DNA of 7,882 nucleotides from contig JAKSDN010000863.1 in the NCBI GenBank assembly GCA_022360075.1, forward strand, positions 1-7,882. The letters are read 5' to 3'. The stretch is from Kiloniellales bacterium (GTDB lineage Bacteria; Pseudomonadota; Alphaproteobacteria; Kiloniellales; JAKSDN01). The notes under the pieces were generated by a model. The model saw nothing but the letters and a program-made list of their open reading frames with translations, was not told the origin of the DNA and ran no database searches. Shown in pieces: positions 1-5,925 of the stretch (position 1 is its first letter; the number at the start of each line of letters is the position of its first letter). A program made the translations under genes and the position numbers.

Positions 1-188
1 CCGCCATTTTCGCGTGACTTCTCACGCCACTCCTTGGTGATCTGCTGCTTTTTCTTCTTCAGCTTATCCGCGGAGTCACGCAGCGAAGCGGCCTTCTCGA
101 AGTCTTGATTCGCGACGGCTTCTTCCTTCTCTTTGTTGAGCTGCTCGACTTCGTCGTCGATTTCTTTGAGGTTGGGCGGCTTACTCAT
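1..188 (-). other. ClpC-type M-domain (UVR motif) segment within clpA
   Basis: Residues 418-479 of the clpA reading frame, starting just after the AGARVRL block. It reads as the ClpC middle domain: a KPPNLKEID entry, a [13 protein letters not shown]-like core (446-455), a lysine-rich helix (KLKKKK) and a KEWREKS exit. Bacillus ClpC has the same order ([22 protein letters not shown]). In ClpC this domain carries resting-state autoinhibition and adaptor (MecA) contacts; ClpA of Escherichia coli and Caulobacter lacks it. My hand count of GC is about 54% over 1-180 against about 64% over 181-360. Five of ten Glu codons are GAA, against roughly a quarter in the preceding part. These differences suggest a separate origin, but the sample is small. 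Confidence 0.8.
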
Positions 189-1439
189 CGTCTTCAGTCG
201 CACGCGAGCGCCGGCTTCGTCGATCACATCGATCGCCTTGTCGGGCAGCTTGCGGTCGTTGATGTAGCGCGCCGCCAGCTCGACCGCCGTGCGCAGGGCC
301 TCTGCGGTGTAGCGCACCTTGTGGTGCTCTTCGTAGTAGGGCTTGAGGCCGCGCAGGATCTTGACCGCTTCCTCGACCGTCGGCTCGTTGATGTCGATCT
401 TCTGGAAGCGCCGGACCAGAGCGCGGTCCTTCTCGAAGTAATTGCGATATTCCTTGTAGGTGGTCGAGCCGATGCAGCGCAGGCTGCCGCTCTGCAGGGC
501 CGGCTTGAGCAGGTTCGAGGCGTCCATGGCGCCGCCCGAGGTGGCGCCGGCGCCGATCACGGTATGGATCTCGTCGATGAAGAGAATGCCGTGGTCCTGG
601 GCCTCGAGCTCGGAGACGACGGCCTTCAGGCGCTCCTCGAAGTCGCCGCGGTAACGCGTGCCGGCCAGCAAGGCGCCCATGTCGAGGGCGTAGACCACCG
701 ATTCCGAGAGCACCTCGGGCACCTCGCCGGCGACGATCTGGCGCGCCAGGCCTTCGGCGAGCGCCGTTTTGCCCACGCCGGCGTCGCCGACGAACAGCGG
801 GTTGTTCTTGGTCCGCCGGCAGAGCACCTGGATGGTGCGCTCGATCTCCGCCTGGCGGCCGATCAGCGGATCGATCTTGCCGTCGAGCGCCTTCTGATTG
901 AGGTTGACGCAATAGGCATCCAGCGCCTCATGGCCCTTGCGTACGACCTTTTCCGAGGACACGTCTTCGTCGGCGCCGTGGACGGTGCGCTCGGCCTGCT
1001 CGCCCTGGACCTTGGCGATGCCGTGGCTGATGTAGTTGACCGCGTCGAGCCGGCTCATCTCCTGCGACTGCAGGAAGTAGACGGCATTGCTCTCGCGCTC
1101 GGAGAACATGGCGACGAGAACGTTCGCGCCCGTCACCTCTTCGCGCCCCGAGGACTGCACGTGAATGGCGGCGCGCTGCAAGACCCGCTGGAAGCCCGCA
1201 GTCGGCTTGGCGTCGCCGACCTGGGCCGTGATCAGGTTGCCCAGCTCGTTGTCGATATACTCGACGACCTCCTCGCGAAGCCGCTCCAGCTCGACACCGC
1301 AGGCCCTGAGCACCGCGACCGCATCGCTGTCCTCGGTCAGGGCCAGAAGCAGATGTTCGAGGGTCGCGTACTCGTGCCGGCGCTCGTTGGCGAGCGCGAG
1401 GGCGCGATGCAGGGTCTGTTCGAGGTTGGCCGAAAGCAT
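1..1439 (-). CDS. clpA: ATP-dependent Clp protease ATP-binding subunit ClpA, partial, with ClpC-like middle domain
   Basis: AAA+ unfoldase that feeds substrates to ClpP in the cytoplasm. Translating the minus strand from ATG at 1439 gives 479 residues before the window ends, so the 3' half (second ATPase domain) is missing. Residues 1-143 are a ClpA-type N-domain ([25 protein letters not shown]). The first AAA module has Walker A GDAGVGKT (218-225), a pore loop near Y263, Walker B ILFIDE (285-290), sensor GSTT and an RALVRRFQ arginine finger. It ends in the conserved [18 protein letters not shown] block. ClpA normally goes straight on to the second ATPase domain. Here, from about residue 417, the frame continues into a coiled-coil segment with the UVR-type motif of ClpC. 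The start lies 7 nt after the clpS stop, with AAGGA in the clpS end as ribosome site, so the two are probably cotranslated. Family assignment is firm; the hybrid nature needs confirmation. Confidence 0.93.
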   Translation of the reverse strand, partial: MLSANLEQTLHRALALANERRHEYATLEHLLLALTEDSDAVAVLRACGVELERLREEVVEYIDNELGNLITAQVGDAKPTAGFQRVLQRAAIHVQSSGREEVTGANVLVAMFSERESNAVYFLQSQEMSRLDAVNYISHGIAKVQGEQAERTVHGADEDVSSEKVVRKGHEALDAYCVNLNQKALDGKIDPLIGRQAEIERTIQVLCRRTKNNPLFVGDAGVGKTALAEGLARQIVAGEVPEVLSESVVYALDMGALLAGTRYRGDFEERLKAVVSELEAQDHGILFIDEIHTVIGAGATSGGAMDASNLLKPALQSGSLRCIGSTTYKEYRNYFEKDRALVRRFQKIDINEPTVEEAVKILRGLKPYYEEHHKVRYTAEALRTAVELAARYINDRKLPDKAIDVIDEAGARVRLKTMSKPPNLKEIDDEVEQLNKEKEEAVANQDFEKAASLRDSADKLKKKKQQITKEWREKSRENG

Positions 1440-1446
1440 CCTCGGG

Positions 1447-1773
1447 TCATTCCTTTTCCAGAGTGCACTGCAAGGGGTGCTGGTGCTGGCGCGCGTAGTC
1501 GACCACCTGGGTCACCTTGGTCTCGGCCACCTCATAGGTGTAGACGCCGCAGATACCGACGCCGCGTCGATGGACATGGAGCATAATCTGCGTCGCCTCT
1601 TCTCGTCGCTTGTTAAAGAAGCGTTCCAGGACGTGAACGACGAACTCCATCGGCGTGTAGTCGTCGTTCAGCATCAAGACCTTGTACATCGAGGGCTTCT
1701 TCGTCTTGGGTCTGCTCTCGACGACGACACCCGTCGATGGGCCCTGGTCTCCGTTTCGATCTTGGCCTGCCAT
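1447..1773 (-). CDS. clpS: ATP-dependent Clp protease adaptor protein ClpS
   Basis: 108-residue adaptor that binds proteins with destabilising N-terminal residues and hands them to ClpA(P). After a variable, polar N-terminal arm (residues 1-26) the conserved core begins at [20 protein letters not shown]. The N-degron pocket residues are present: N36, D37, D38 and H68 (in MLHVH). The C-terminal AETKV and [10 protein letters not shown] stretches are almost identical in type to E. coli ClpS. ATG at 1773 is the only plausible start: an in-frame TAG lies upstream with no ATG, GTG or TTG between. No strong Shine-Dalgarno is visible before it. The stop is 7 nt from the clpA start, and the pair forms the usual alphaproteobacterial clpS-clpA operon. 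I see no clear promoter consensus in the 190 nt upstream. Confidence 0.97.
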   Translation of the reverse strand: MAGQDRNGDQGPSTGVVVESRPKTKKPSMYKVLMLNDDYTPMEFVVHVLERFFNKRREEATQIMLHVHRRGVGICGVYTYEVAETKVTQVVDYARQHQHPLQCTLEKE

Positions 1774-1963
1774 CGTGGACGGACTATCGCAATTCTGCCT
1801 TACAGGAATGCAAACGAACTATGACGCCTTGCAGGGATGATATTGGAACTTCTACACAGCGGAAAAGGGCCTAGAGGGCGGAATTCTGCCTGCAACGCAA
1901 AAAGGGGCCCGACGTTGCCGTCGGACCCCTTCTTTTGGCTCTGAGCCTGGTGCGCGGGACGCC
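1774..1963. other. Intergenic region between clpS and the phasin gene
   Basis: Both flanking genes run on the minus strand, so this stretch should hold the 3' end of the phasin transcript and the clpS promoter. It contains the hairpin terminator at 1899-1936. It also has a 10-bp direct repeat, AATTCTGCCT, at 1791-1800 and 1882-1891. No open frame with family similarity, RNA gene or convincing -35/-10 pair was recognised. Confidence 0.6.
1899..1936 (-). terminator. Rho-independent terminator of the phasin gene
   Basis: Inverted repeat GGGG-C-CCGACG / CGTCGG-A-CCCC: ten paired positions with one internal mismatch and a TTGC loop at 1915-1918. On the minus strand the stem is followed by TTTTT (1903-1899), starting about 35 nt after the phasin stop. 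The plus-strand side also ends in a T-rich run (TTCTTTT), so it could work in both directions, but only the minus strand has a gene entering it. It separates the phasin transcript from clpS-clpA. Confidence 0.88.
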
Positions 1964-2500
1964 TCAGGCGGCCAGCGGCTTCATCATCTTCTCGACGGTC
2001 ACGTTGACCCGGCTCTGGATCGGCTCGATCGCGTCCTTGGCCAGCTTGACCGACATCTCGCTGAGCTTGGCCGACTCGGCCATGGCCTTGTCGAAGCTCT
2101 CGCGGGTGTACTGCGTCTGGAGGTCGATGACCTCGCGGATGTTCTTGGCGCCGAAGATCGCCTGCGTGGCGGCGACATTGGCCTCGATGGAGATCTGGGT
2201 GAAGGCCATCAGCTCCTTGCCGATCGCCTCGTAGCCCTTGGCAACGATGTTGCCGGACTGCACGACGGCGTCCATCGTCTCCTTGTTGAGGGCCGTCATG
2301 TCGTCGTAGCCCTGGAACGCGGCGGCCGAGGCCTTCTCGACCTGCTCCTGGGTCATGGCCAGAACCTTCTCGTAGTTCTTGGTGGCGGCTTCGGTGCCGG
2401 CCTTCATGGCCTTCTCCACGGTCTCCTTACCCGCCGCGACGGCGGCCTCGACGGGCTTCAGCGCGTCGTTGGCCGCGGTGGTGGTCTTTTTGGTAGCCAT
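1964..2500 (-). CDS. Phasin family protein (polyhydroxyalkanoate granule-associated)
   Basis: 178-residue, Ala/Lys/Glu-rich, almost wholly helical protein without signal peptide or membrane segment, as expected for Phasin_2 family members. These coat polyhydroxyalkanoate granules and control their number and surface. Typical features are the MATKKTTT start, a K/A/E-rich amphipathic N-terminal part (residues 14-60), the FQGYDDMTALNKETMDAVVQSG stretch and the C-terminal phasin core (about 85-170) with FGAKNIREVIDLQTQY and MMKPLAA end. The start ATG at 2500 has GAGGAG 11 nt upstream. It is followed by a strong terminator and preceded by its own promoter, so it is probably monocistronic. No PHA synthase or depolymerase lies in the window. 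The name phaP would be reasonable, but several paralogues usually exist, so no symbol is given. Confidence 0.9.
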   Translation of the reverse strand: MATKKTTTAANDALKPVEAAVAAGKETVEKAMKAGTEAATKNYEKVLAMTQEQVEKASAAAFQGYDDMTALNKETMDAVVQSGNIVAKGYEAIGKELMAFTQISIEANVAATQAIFGAKNIREVIDLQTQYTRESFDKAMAESAKLSEMSVKLAKDAIEPIQSRVNVTVEKMMKPLAA

Positions 2501-2522
2501 TGCTTCTTCAACTCCTCGTCAA

Positions 2523-2549
2523 ACGGGAGCCTGAAACCAGCGCTCCCGT
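2523..2549 (-). promoter_or_regulatory. Stem-loop in the phasin 5' leader
   Basis: Perfect 8-bp inverted repeat ACGGGAGC (2523-2530) / GCTCCCGT (2542-2549). The stem is extended inside by CTG/CAG pairs around an AAAC loop, with one bulged base. It lies between the predicted phasin transcription start (near 2599) and the ribosome site (about 2512-2517). No T run of useful length follows, so a terminator or attenuator is less likely than an mRNA-stabilising or translation-modulating hairpin. Confidence 0.5.
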
Positions 2550-2583
2550 GCCCGACAGTATTCTAGGGATCACATGGGGCGAT

Positions 2584-2597
2584 TTGCTGCACTGCAA
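2584..2597 (-). promoter_or_regulatory. Candidate PhaR-type operator at the phasin start point
   Basis: The sequence TTGCTGCACTGCAA is an inverted repeat (TTGC-N6-GCAA) built of TGC/GCA units. It lies 8-9 bp downstream of the -10 element, on the predicted start point. Alphaproteobacterial PhaR, the repressor of phasin genes that is relieved by granule binding, is known to recognise TGC/GCA-rich sites. The placement suits steric repression. The assignment to PhaR is inference. Confidence 0.45.
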
Positions 2598-2605
2598 CAT
2601 TGACA

Positions 2606-2633
2606 GATATAGCCCCTCTGAAAACCACGTCAA
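2606..2633 (-). promoter_or_regulatory. Sigma70-type promoter of the phasin gene
   Basis: On the minus strand, -35 TTGACG (plus 2628-2633), a 16-bp spacer and -10 TATATC (plus 2606-2611). The -35 matches five of six consensus bases and the -10 four of six. The predicted start is near 2599, giving a leader of about 100 nt before the phasin ATG. Confidence 0.6.
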
Positions 2634-2635
2634 GC

Positions 2636-2673
2636 GATTTTTGTGCGACGCAGCATCGCAAATGCGAAAAATC
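2636..2673. promoter_or_regulatory. Nested dyad directly upstream of the phasin -35
   Basis: Outer arms GATTTTT (2636-2642) / AAAAATC (2667-2673). Inside these are three alternating half-sites: TGCGA (2644-2648), TCGCA (2656-2660) and TGCGA (2663-2667). TCGCA-AA-TGCGA forms a perfect 12-bp palindrome. Relative to the phasin start it covers about -37 to -74, the usual place for an activator. It could equally serve the Anbu gene on the other side. The binding protein is unknown. Confidence 0.4.
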
Positions 2674-2760
2674 CTGTACCCGCCGTCCGAGCGCCCTTAG
2701 GGCTTCATTAACTGTCATCGCCCATTGCTTGCGGCCAAGCCGGCCGCCGTGCCAGAGTCC

Positions 2761-2775
2761 CGGCCACGGTGGCCG
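2761..2775. repeat. 15-bp palindrome upstream of the Anbu gene
   Basis: CGGCCAC-G-GTGGCCG: perfect 7-bp arms around one central base, ending 32 bp before the Anbu ATG. This is a possible operator or leader hairpin. GC-rich palindromes also arise by chance in such DNA, so support is modest. Confidence 0.3.
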
Positions 2776-2807
2776 ATTCGGCTCCGGGGGGAGTCCCAGA
2801 GGAACCA

Positions 2808-3569
2808 ATGACATACTGCTTGGGGATCAAGGTTCGCGAAGGACTCGTTTGCCTGTCGGACGGCCGTATCACCAGCGGCACCCAGGTCACGAACGCCCAC
2901 AAGATCTCCCTGCACGGCCCCTCGGGCGCGCAGCTTTGCATCATGACCTCCGGTCTACGCTCATTGCGGGATAAGACGCTCGCCTACTTCGACCGTGCCT
3001 TTCGCGAAGAGCGGCCTTTGGGCCACAAGACGATGCTCGAGGCGGTCGAGGACTACTGCCGCTACCTGCGCCAGGTCGCCGAGGAGGACCGTGCCGCACT
3101 GCAAGATTCCCGTCTCGATTTCAACCTGCACTCCATCGTCTCGGGGCAGATGAGCGAGGATCCGGAGCCGGGCTTGTTCTTGATCTATCCCGAGGGCAAT
3201 TGGATCGAGGTCGGCGAGCGCACGCCCTACCTCTCGATCGGCGCCACCGCCTACGGCAAGCCGATCCTGGACCGGGCCCTGAGCTACGACACCTCCATGC
3301 GCACCGCTCTGAAGCTGGCCTACCTCTCCTTCGATTCGACCCGTACCAGCTCGGCGGACGTCGGTTTTCCGCTCGACCTGATGACCTATGCCATGGCCGA
3401 TCGCTGCTGGCGCCAGACCCAGTACGAGCAGGACGAGCTGCGCGAGCAGCGGATCTGGTGGAACGAGAACATAACGAAACTGGCGACCGAGATGCCCGAT
3501 GGGCCCTGGACCGACTCGGTCTTGCCGGACTCGCCGGCCGCGCATCTCTCGATCGTGCGCGATAGCTGA
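2808..3569 (+). CDS. Anbu-type proteasome homologue (Ntn-hydrolase peptidase)
   Basis: 253-residue protein of the Anbu (ancestral beta subunit) branch of the proteasome fold, a cytoplasmic self-assembling Ntn hydrolase. The reading MTYCLGIKVREGLVCLSDGR matches the family start MTYC...GLV...SD.R. After removal of Met1 the new N-terminal Thr would be the nucleophile, with Asp17 (SDGR) and a Lys at about 31 (AHKI) in the expected catalytic places. The following SG...RSL and the central FLIYPEGNWI, YLSIGATAYGKPILDR and DVGFPLDLMTY stretches also fit. The ATG at 2808 is chosen because it puts Thr second and has AGAGGA 4 nt upstream; the GTG at 2769 would bury the Thr. Length is typical (about 240-250). 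Genes often found beside Anbu (ATP-grasp, alpha-E, transglutaminase-like) are absent from the window. True substrates of the family are uncertain. Confidence 0.9.
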   Translation: MTYCLGIKVREGLVCLSDGRITSGTQVTNAHKISLHGPSGAQLCIMTSGLRSLRDKTLAYFDRAFREERPLGHKTMLEAVEDYCRYLRQVAEEDRAALQDSRLDFNLHSIVSGQMSEDPEPGLFLIYPEGNWIEVGERTPYLSIGATAYGKPILDRALSYDTSMRTALKLAYLSFDSTRTSSADVGFPLDLMTYAMADRCWRQTQYEQDELREQRIWWNENITKLATEMPDGPWTDSVLPDSPAAHLSIVRDS

Positions 3570-3585
3570 CCGCGCGGCCTGGCTC

Positions 3586-4338
3586 CTAGCCTCCGCTGTA
3601 GCCGACCAGCCCGTTCTCGCCAATTTCGAGCTCGAAATAGGAGCGGCTCGCCCGGTTGGCGACCCGCGGCGGGGCGCGCGAGAGGTTGCGCTCGCCCAGA
3701 TCGGGCTCGCGCGGCGGATTGACGGCGATCTCGGTGCCGTCATACAGGAGCAGGAGCGCGGGGATCGGGTTCGCCTCGAAGCGGGCCGAGGGGTAATCCC
3801 AGGCATCGAAATAGAAGCGGCCGCCGCGACAGCCCATGCCGACCCAGTAGAAGCCGTTGGACGGCAGCCTGAGGCCAGCCGGCGGGCTGCCGAGGAACCC
3901 GCTCCTCGTCAGAGCTTGCTCGAAGCGGGCCCAATCGCGCGGCGAAAAGCGGTCTTCGGCCTCGCGCCAGCGCCAGGAGGCGATCGGATCCCCCAGGCTC
4001 AGCGTGATGTTGGAGGCGGCGATCCCCGAGCCGACCTGGACCCTGGCCTGGATCGCGGCTCCGCCCCGGCCGTCCGGGGCGATCTCGTAGGTCCTGACCT
4101 GTTCCAGATAGTGCCCGTTGTAGACGAAACGATAGCGCTCCGGCGCGCCCGGAACGCAGGCCTGGCGCAGGTCGTCGCCATTGACGTAATTGAACCACGT
4201 GAGCTTCTGGACGCCCGGCACATCCATCAGCTCCGGGTAGGCCGTGCAGGCCGTGAGGCCGCTCAACAGCACCGCGGCAAGGGTGCCGAGGCCGCGGCGC
4301 CGGAACTGGATTCGCGCTGTCGGAGTCGCATAGGCCAT
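3586..4338 (-). CDS. Predicted lipoprotein of unknown function
   Basis: 250 residues. The N-terminus is a lipoprotein signal peptide: basic QFRRR (11-15), a hydrophobic stretch GLGTLAAVLLSG and lipobox LTAC with Cys31 as the lipidated residue. Thr at +2 argues for outer-membrane sorting under the E. coli rule. The mature part begins PELMDVPGVQKLTWFNYVNG, is rich in aromatic residues and short beta-like stretches, has two more cysteines (61 and 170) that could pair, and has no repeat, transmembrane segment or catalytic motif I know. I do not recognise the family. The ATG at 4338 is preferred over the in-frame TTG at 4353 because GGGAG sits 8 nt before it and it gives a normal signal peptide. 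It converges on the Anbu gene (16 nt between stops) and diverges from the carboxypeptidase gene, so a cell-envelope role is plausible but unproven. Confidence 0.8.
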   Translation of the reverse strand: MAYATPTARIQFRRRGLGTLAAVLLSGLTACTAYPELMDVPGVQKLTWFNYVNGDDLRQACVPGAPERYRFVYNGHYLEQVRTYEIAPDGRGGAAIQARVQVGSGIAASNITLSLGDPIASWRWREAEDRFSPRDWARFEQALTRSGFLGSPPAGLRLPSNGFYWVGMGCRGGRFYFDAWDYPSARFEANPIPALLLLYDGTEIAVNPPREPDLGERNLSRAPPRVANRASRSYFELEIGENGLVGYSGG

Positions 4339-4411
4339 GGGTTCGGCTCCCAATCGATCTCTCTAACACATTTGTTTCATTAACTTGTTCGCAAGCTTTG
4401 CGCCATTAACC

Positions 4412-4440
4412 TAGACAGGATTCAGACGATTCCCTAGAAT
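4412..4440 (+). promoter_or_regulatory. Sigma70-like promoter of the SPOR carboxypeptidase gene
   Basis: -35 TAGACA (4412-4417), a 17-bp spacer and -10 TAGAAT (4435-4440), each one mismatch from consensus at ideal spacing. The predicted start is near 4447, leaving a leader of about 38 nt that contains the GGGGGAG ribosome site (4474-4480). Two GANTC sites lie in the spacer and a third overlaps the -10, the arrangement described for GcrA-dependent sigma70 promoters. Confidence 0.65.
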
Positions 4441-4496
4441 CGAAGCGATTCCAGGGGGCTAGACGAGGCCTTTGGGGGAGAGTCTTGAGCCGAGTC
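4419..4496. promoter_or_regulatory. Cluster of six GANTC (CcrM) sites
   Basis: GATTC at 4419-4423 and 4428-4432, GAATC at 4437-4441, GATTC at 4447-4451, then GAGTC at 4480-4484 (touching the TTG start codon) and 4492-4496 (within codons 3-4). The first four are spaced 9, 9 and 10 bp apart. GANTC is methylated by CcrM in alphaproteobacteria, and methylation state in promoters guides GcrA-dependent transcription during the cell cycle. The sites are seen directly; the regulatory role is inferred. Confidence 0.7.
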
Positions 4497-5924
4497 TTTT
4501 CGAGCGCTGTCAGAGCGGTCCAACGCCTGGCTAGAGGAACCGCCGCGGCAGCGTTGCTCGCGGTGCTGGTCGCCCTGTTGCCCGCCGACGCGGAGGCACG
4601 CCGTTACGCCTCGATCGTGATCGACGCCGGAACCGGCGAGGTGCTGCATGCGCGCCACCCCCACCGCAAAGCCTTTCCGGCCTCGCTCACCAAGATGATG
4701 ACGCTCTACATGACGTTCGAGGCCTTGCAGAGCGGCCGTCTCAAGCCCAACCAGAAGCTCAAGGTCTCCAAGCGCGCCGCGAAGATGCCGCCGTCGAAGC
4801 TGCGCCTGAAGGCGGGCCAGACGATTGCGGTCGAGGACGCGATCCTCGCCCTGGTCACCAAGTCGGCGAACGATGTGGCCGTCGTGATCGCCGAGGCGCT
4901 CGGCGGCTCCGAGGTCAAGTTCGCCAAGATGATGACGAAGAAGGCGCGCGAGCTCGGCATGTCCCGGACCGTGTTCCGCAACGCCTCGGGCCTGCCGAAT
5001 TCGAAGCAACTCAGCACCGCCAGCGACATGGCCACGCTCGCGCTCGCCCTGCTGCGGCATTTCCCGGCGCAGTACGCCTATTTCTCGACCCGGAAGTTCA
5101 CCTACGGCGGCCGGAAGTACAACAACCACAACAAGCTGCTGAAGAACTTCAAGGGCACCGACGGCATCAAGACCGGCTACACCCATGCCTCGGGCTACAA
5201 CCTCGTTGCCTCGGCAGTGCGCGGCAATCGCCGGCTGATCGGCGTGGTCTTCGGCGGCAGGACCGGTGGCTCGCGCGACCGCCACATGCGCAAGCTGCTG
5301 AGCAAGGGTTTTGCGAAGGTGGCCAAGACCCGCGTCCCGCCGCTGTCGCACCCGCCGCGGCGCAAGCCGATCTCGATCCAGACCCTGGTGCCCATCGCCA
5401 GCAGCACGAGCGCGCCGCGCGGCAACCAGAAGGCGGCCTTGCCAAGCGTCAAGTCGGACGCGCCTGAAAGCTCGGCCGGCGGGGCGAGAGCAGCGCCGGC
5501 GCCGCGCCAGAAGCCTGCGCTCACGACGACACCGCCGGCCCCGGCCGCGAAACCCATGCGGCTGGAGACCTTGCTTGAGCAAGGCTCGAGAAGCGGTATC
5601 GAAAGCAAGGCGCCCGATGCTGCCGGATTCAAGGCGGTGACCGGACCGCGATTGCCGATCGCCAGCCCAGCCCGACATTGGGGCATCCAAGTCGGCGCCT
5701 ACCGCCAATTCACCGCCGCCCATCTGGCCGCGCACGAGGCCACCCGCAAGGCCCCACAGTACCTGCACAGCAGCCAGGTCACGATCAGGCCGGTCAAGGG
5801 CGTCCAGGGCAGCGTCTTCCGGGCGCGGCTTCTCGGCATGACCGAGCAGAACGCCCATCTCGCCTGCGACACGCTGAAGCAGCAGCAGATTTCCTGCCAC
5901 GTCGTGCCGCCGAATCGGAGTTGA
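4485..5924 (+). CDS. D-alanyl-D-alanine carboxypeptidase (S11 / PBP5 family) with C-terminal SPOR domain
   Basis: 479-residue periplasmic penicillin-binding protein that removes the terminal D-Ala from peptidoglycan stem peptides. Residues 1-38 form a signal peptide with hydrophobic core AAAALLAVLVALL and an AEA cleavage site. The catalytic domain (about 39-285) has the three S11 motifs: SLTK (Ser67, Lys70), SAN (127-129) and KTG (229-231). Instead of the PBP5 membrane-anchoring tail there is a Pro/Ala/Lys-rich linker (about 290-395) and a SPOR domain (about 398-475: HWGIQVGAYRQF, then FRARLLGM and a C461/C471 pair). SPOR domains bind denuded glycan strands at division sites, so septal recruitment is likely. 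The start is TTG at 4485, with GGGGGAG just upstream; the next in-frame ATG lies past the active-site serine. Similar CPase-SPOR fusions are common in alphaproteobacteria. It belongs to the DacA/DacF group. Confidence 0.93.
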   Translation: MSRVFSSAVRAVQRLARGTAAAALLAVLVALLPADAEARRYASIVIDAGTGEVLHARHPHRKAFPASLTKMMTLYMTFEALQSGRLKPNQKLKVSKRAAKMPPSKLRLKAGQTIAVEDAILALVTKSANDVAVVIAEALGGSEVKFAKMMTKKARELGMSRTVFRNASGLPNSKQLSTASDMATLALALLRHFPAQYAYFSTRKFTYGGRKYNNHNKLLKNFKGTDGIKTGYTHASGYNLVASAVRGNRRLIGVVFGGRTGGSRDRHMRKLLSKGFAKVAKTRVPPLSHPPRRKPISIQTLVPIASSTSAPRGNQKAALPSVKSDAPESSAGGARAAPAPRQKPALTTTPPAPAAKPMRLETLLEQGSRSGIESKAPDAAGFKAVTGPRLPIASPARHWGIQVGAYRQFTAAHLAAHEATRKAPQYLHSSQVTIRPVKGVQGSVFRARLLGMTEQNAHLACDTLKQQQISCHVVPPNRS

Positions 5925-5925
5925 G

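Larger units (their letters stand above)
2501..2807. other. Divergent intergenic region between phasin and Anbu genes
   Basis: A regulatory stretch of about 300 bp. The left half holds the phasin leader hairpin, operator candidate, promoter and dyad. The right half (2674-2807) is GC-richer and holds a small GCCC-TTA-GGGC repeat (2693-2703), a palindrome at 2761-2775 and three GANTC sites (2755-2759, 2775-2779, 2791-2795). No convincing plus-strand -35/-10 pair was found for the Anbu gene. The open frames crossing this region have no recognisable protein features. Confidence 0.6.

Noticed and set aside
105..1586. Long plus-strand open frame of 493 codons opposite clpA and clpS.
   Set aside because: It is antisense to two firmly identified genes, has low-complexity Leu/Val/Asp/Arg composition typical of GC-rich shadows and shows no family motif.
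2769..2807. GTG start giving a 13-residue longer Anbu protein.
   Set aside because: The catalytic Thr must follow the initiator Met directly; the ATG at 2808 does this and has a ribosome site.
2600..2974. Open frames crossing the phasin-Anbu intergenic region on both strands.
   Set aside because: They overlap the phasin promoter or the Anbu coding start, and have no conserved features or ribosome sites.
4339..4353. TTG start five codons upstream for the lipoprotein.
   Set aside because: The GGGAG ribosome site overlaps that position and is correctly spaced for the ATG at 4338 instead.
4385..4412. Alternative promoter TTGTTC-N16-TAACCT upstream of the carboxypeptidase.
   Set aside because: The -10 match is poorer than the TAGACA-N17-TAGAAT pair just downstream; it could be a secondary promoter but is not needed.
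4434..5900. Minus-strand open frame of 488 codons opposite the carboxypeptidase.
   Set aside because: It mirrors a gene with all three S11 motifs and a SPOR domain, and its own translation is Arg/Gly/Leu-rich without recognisable domains.
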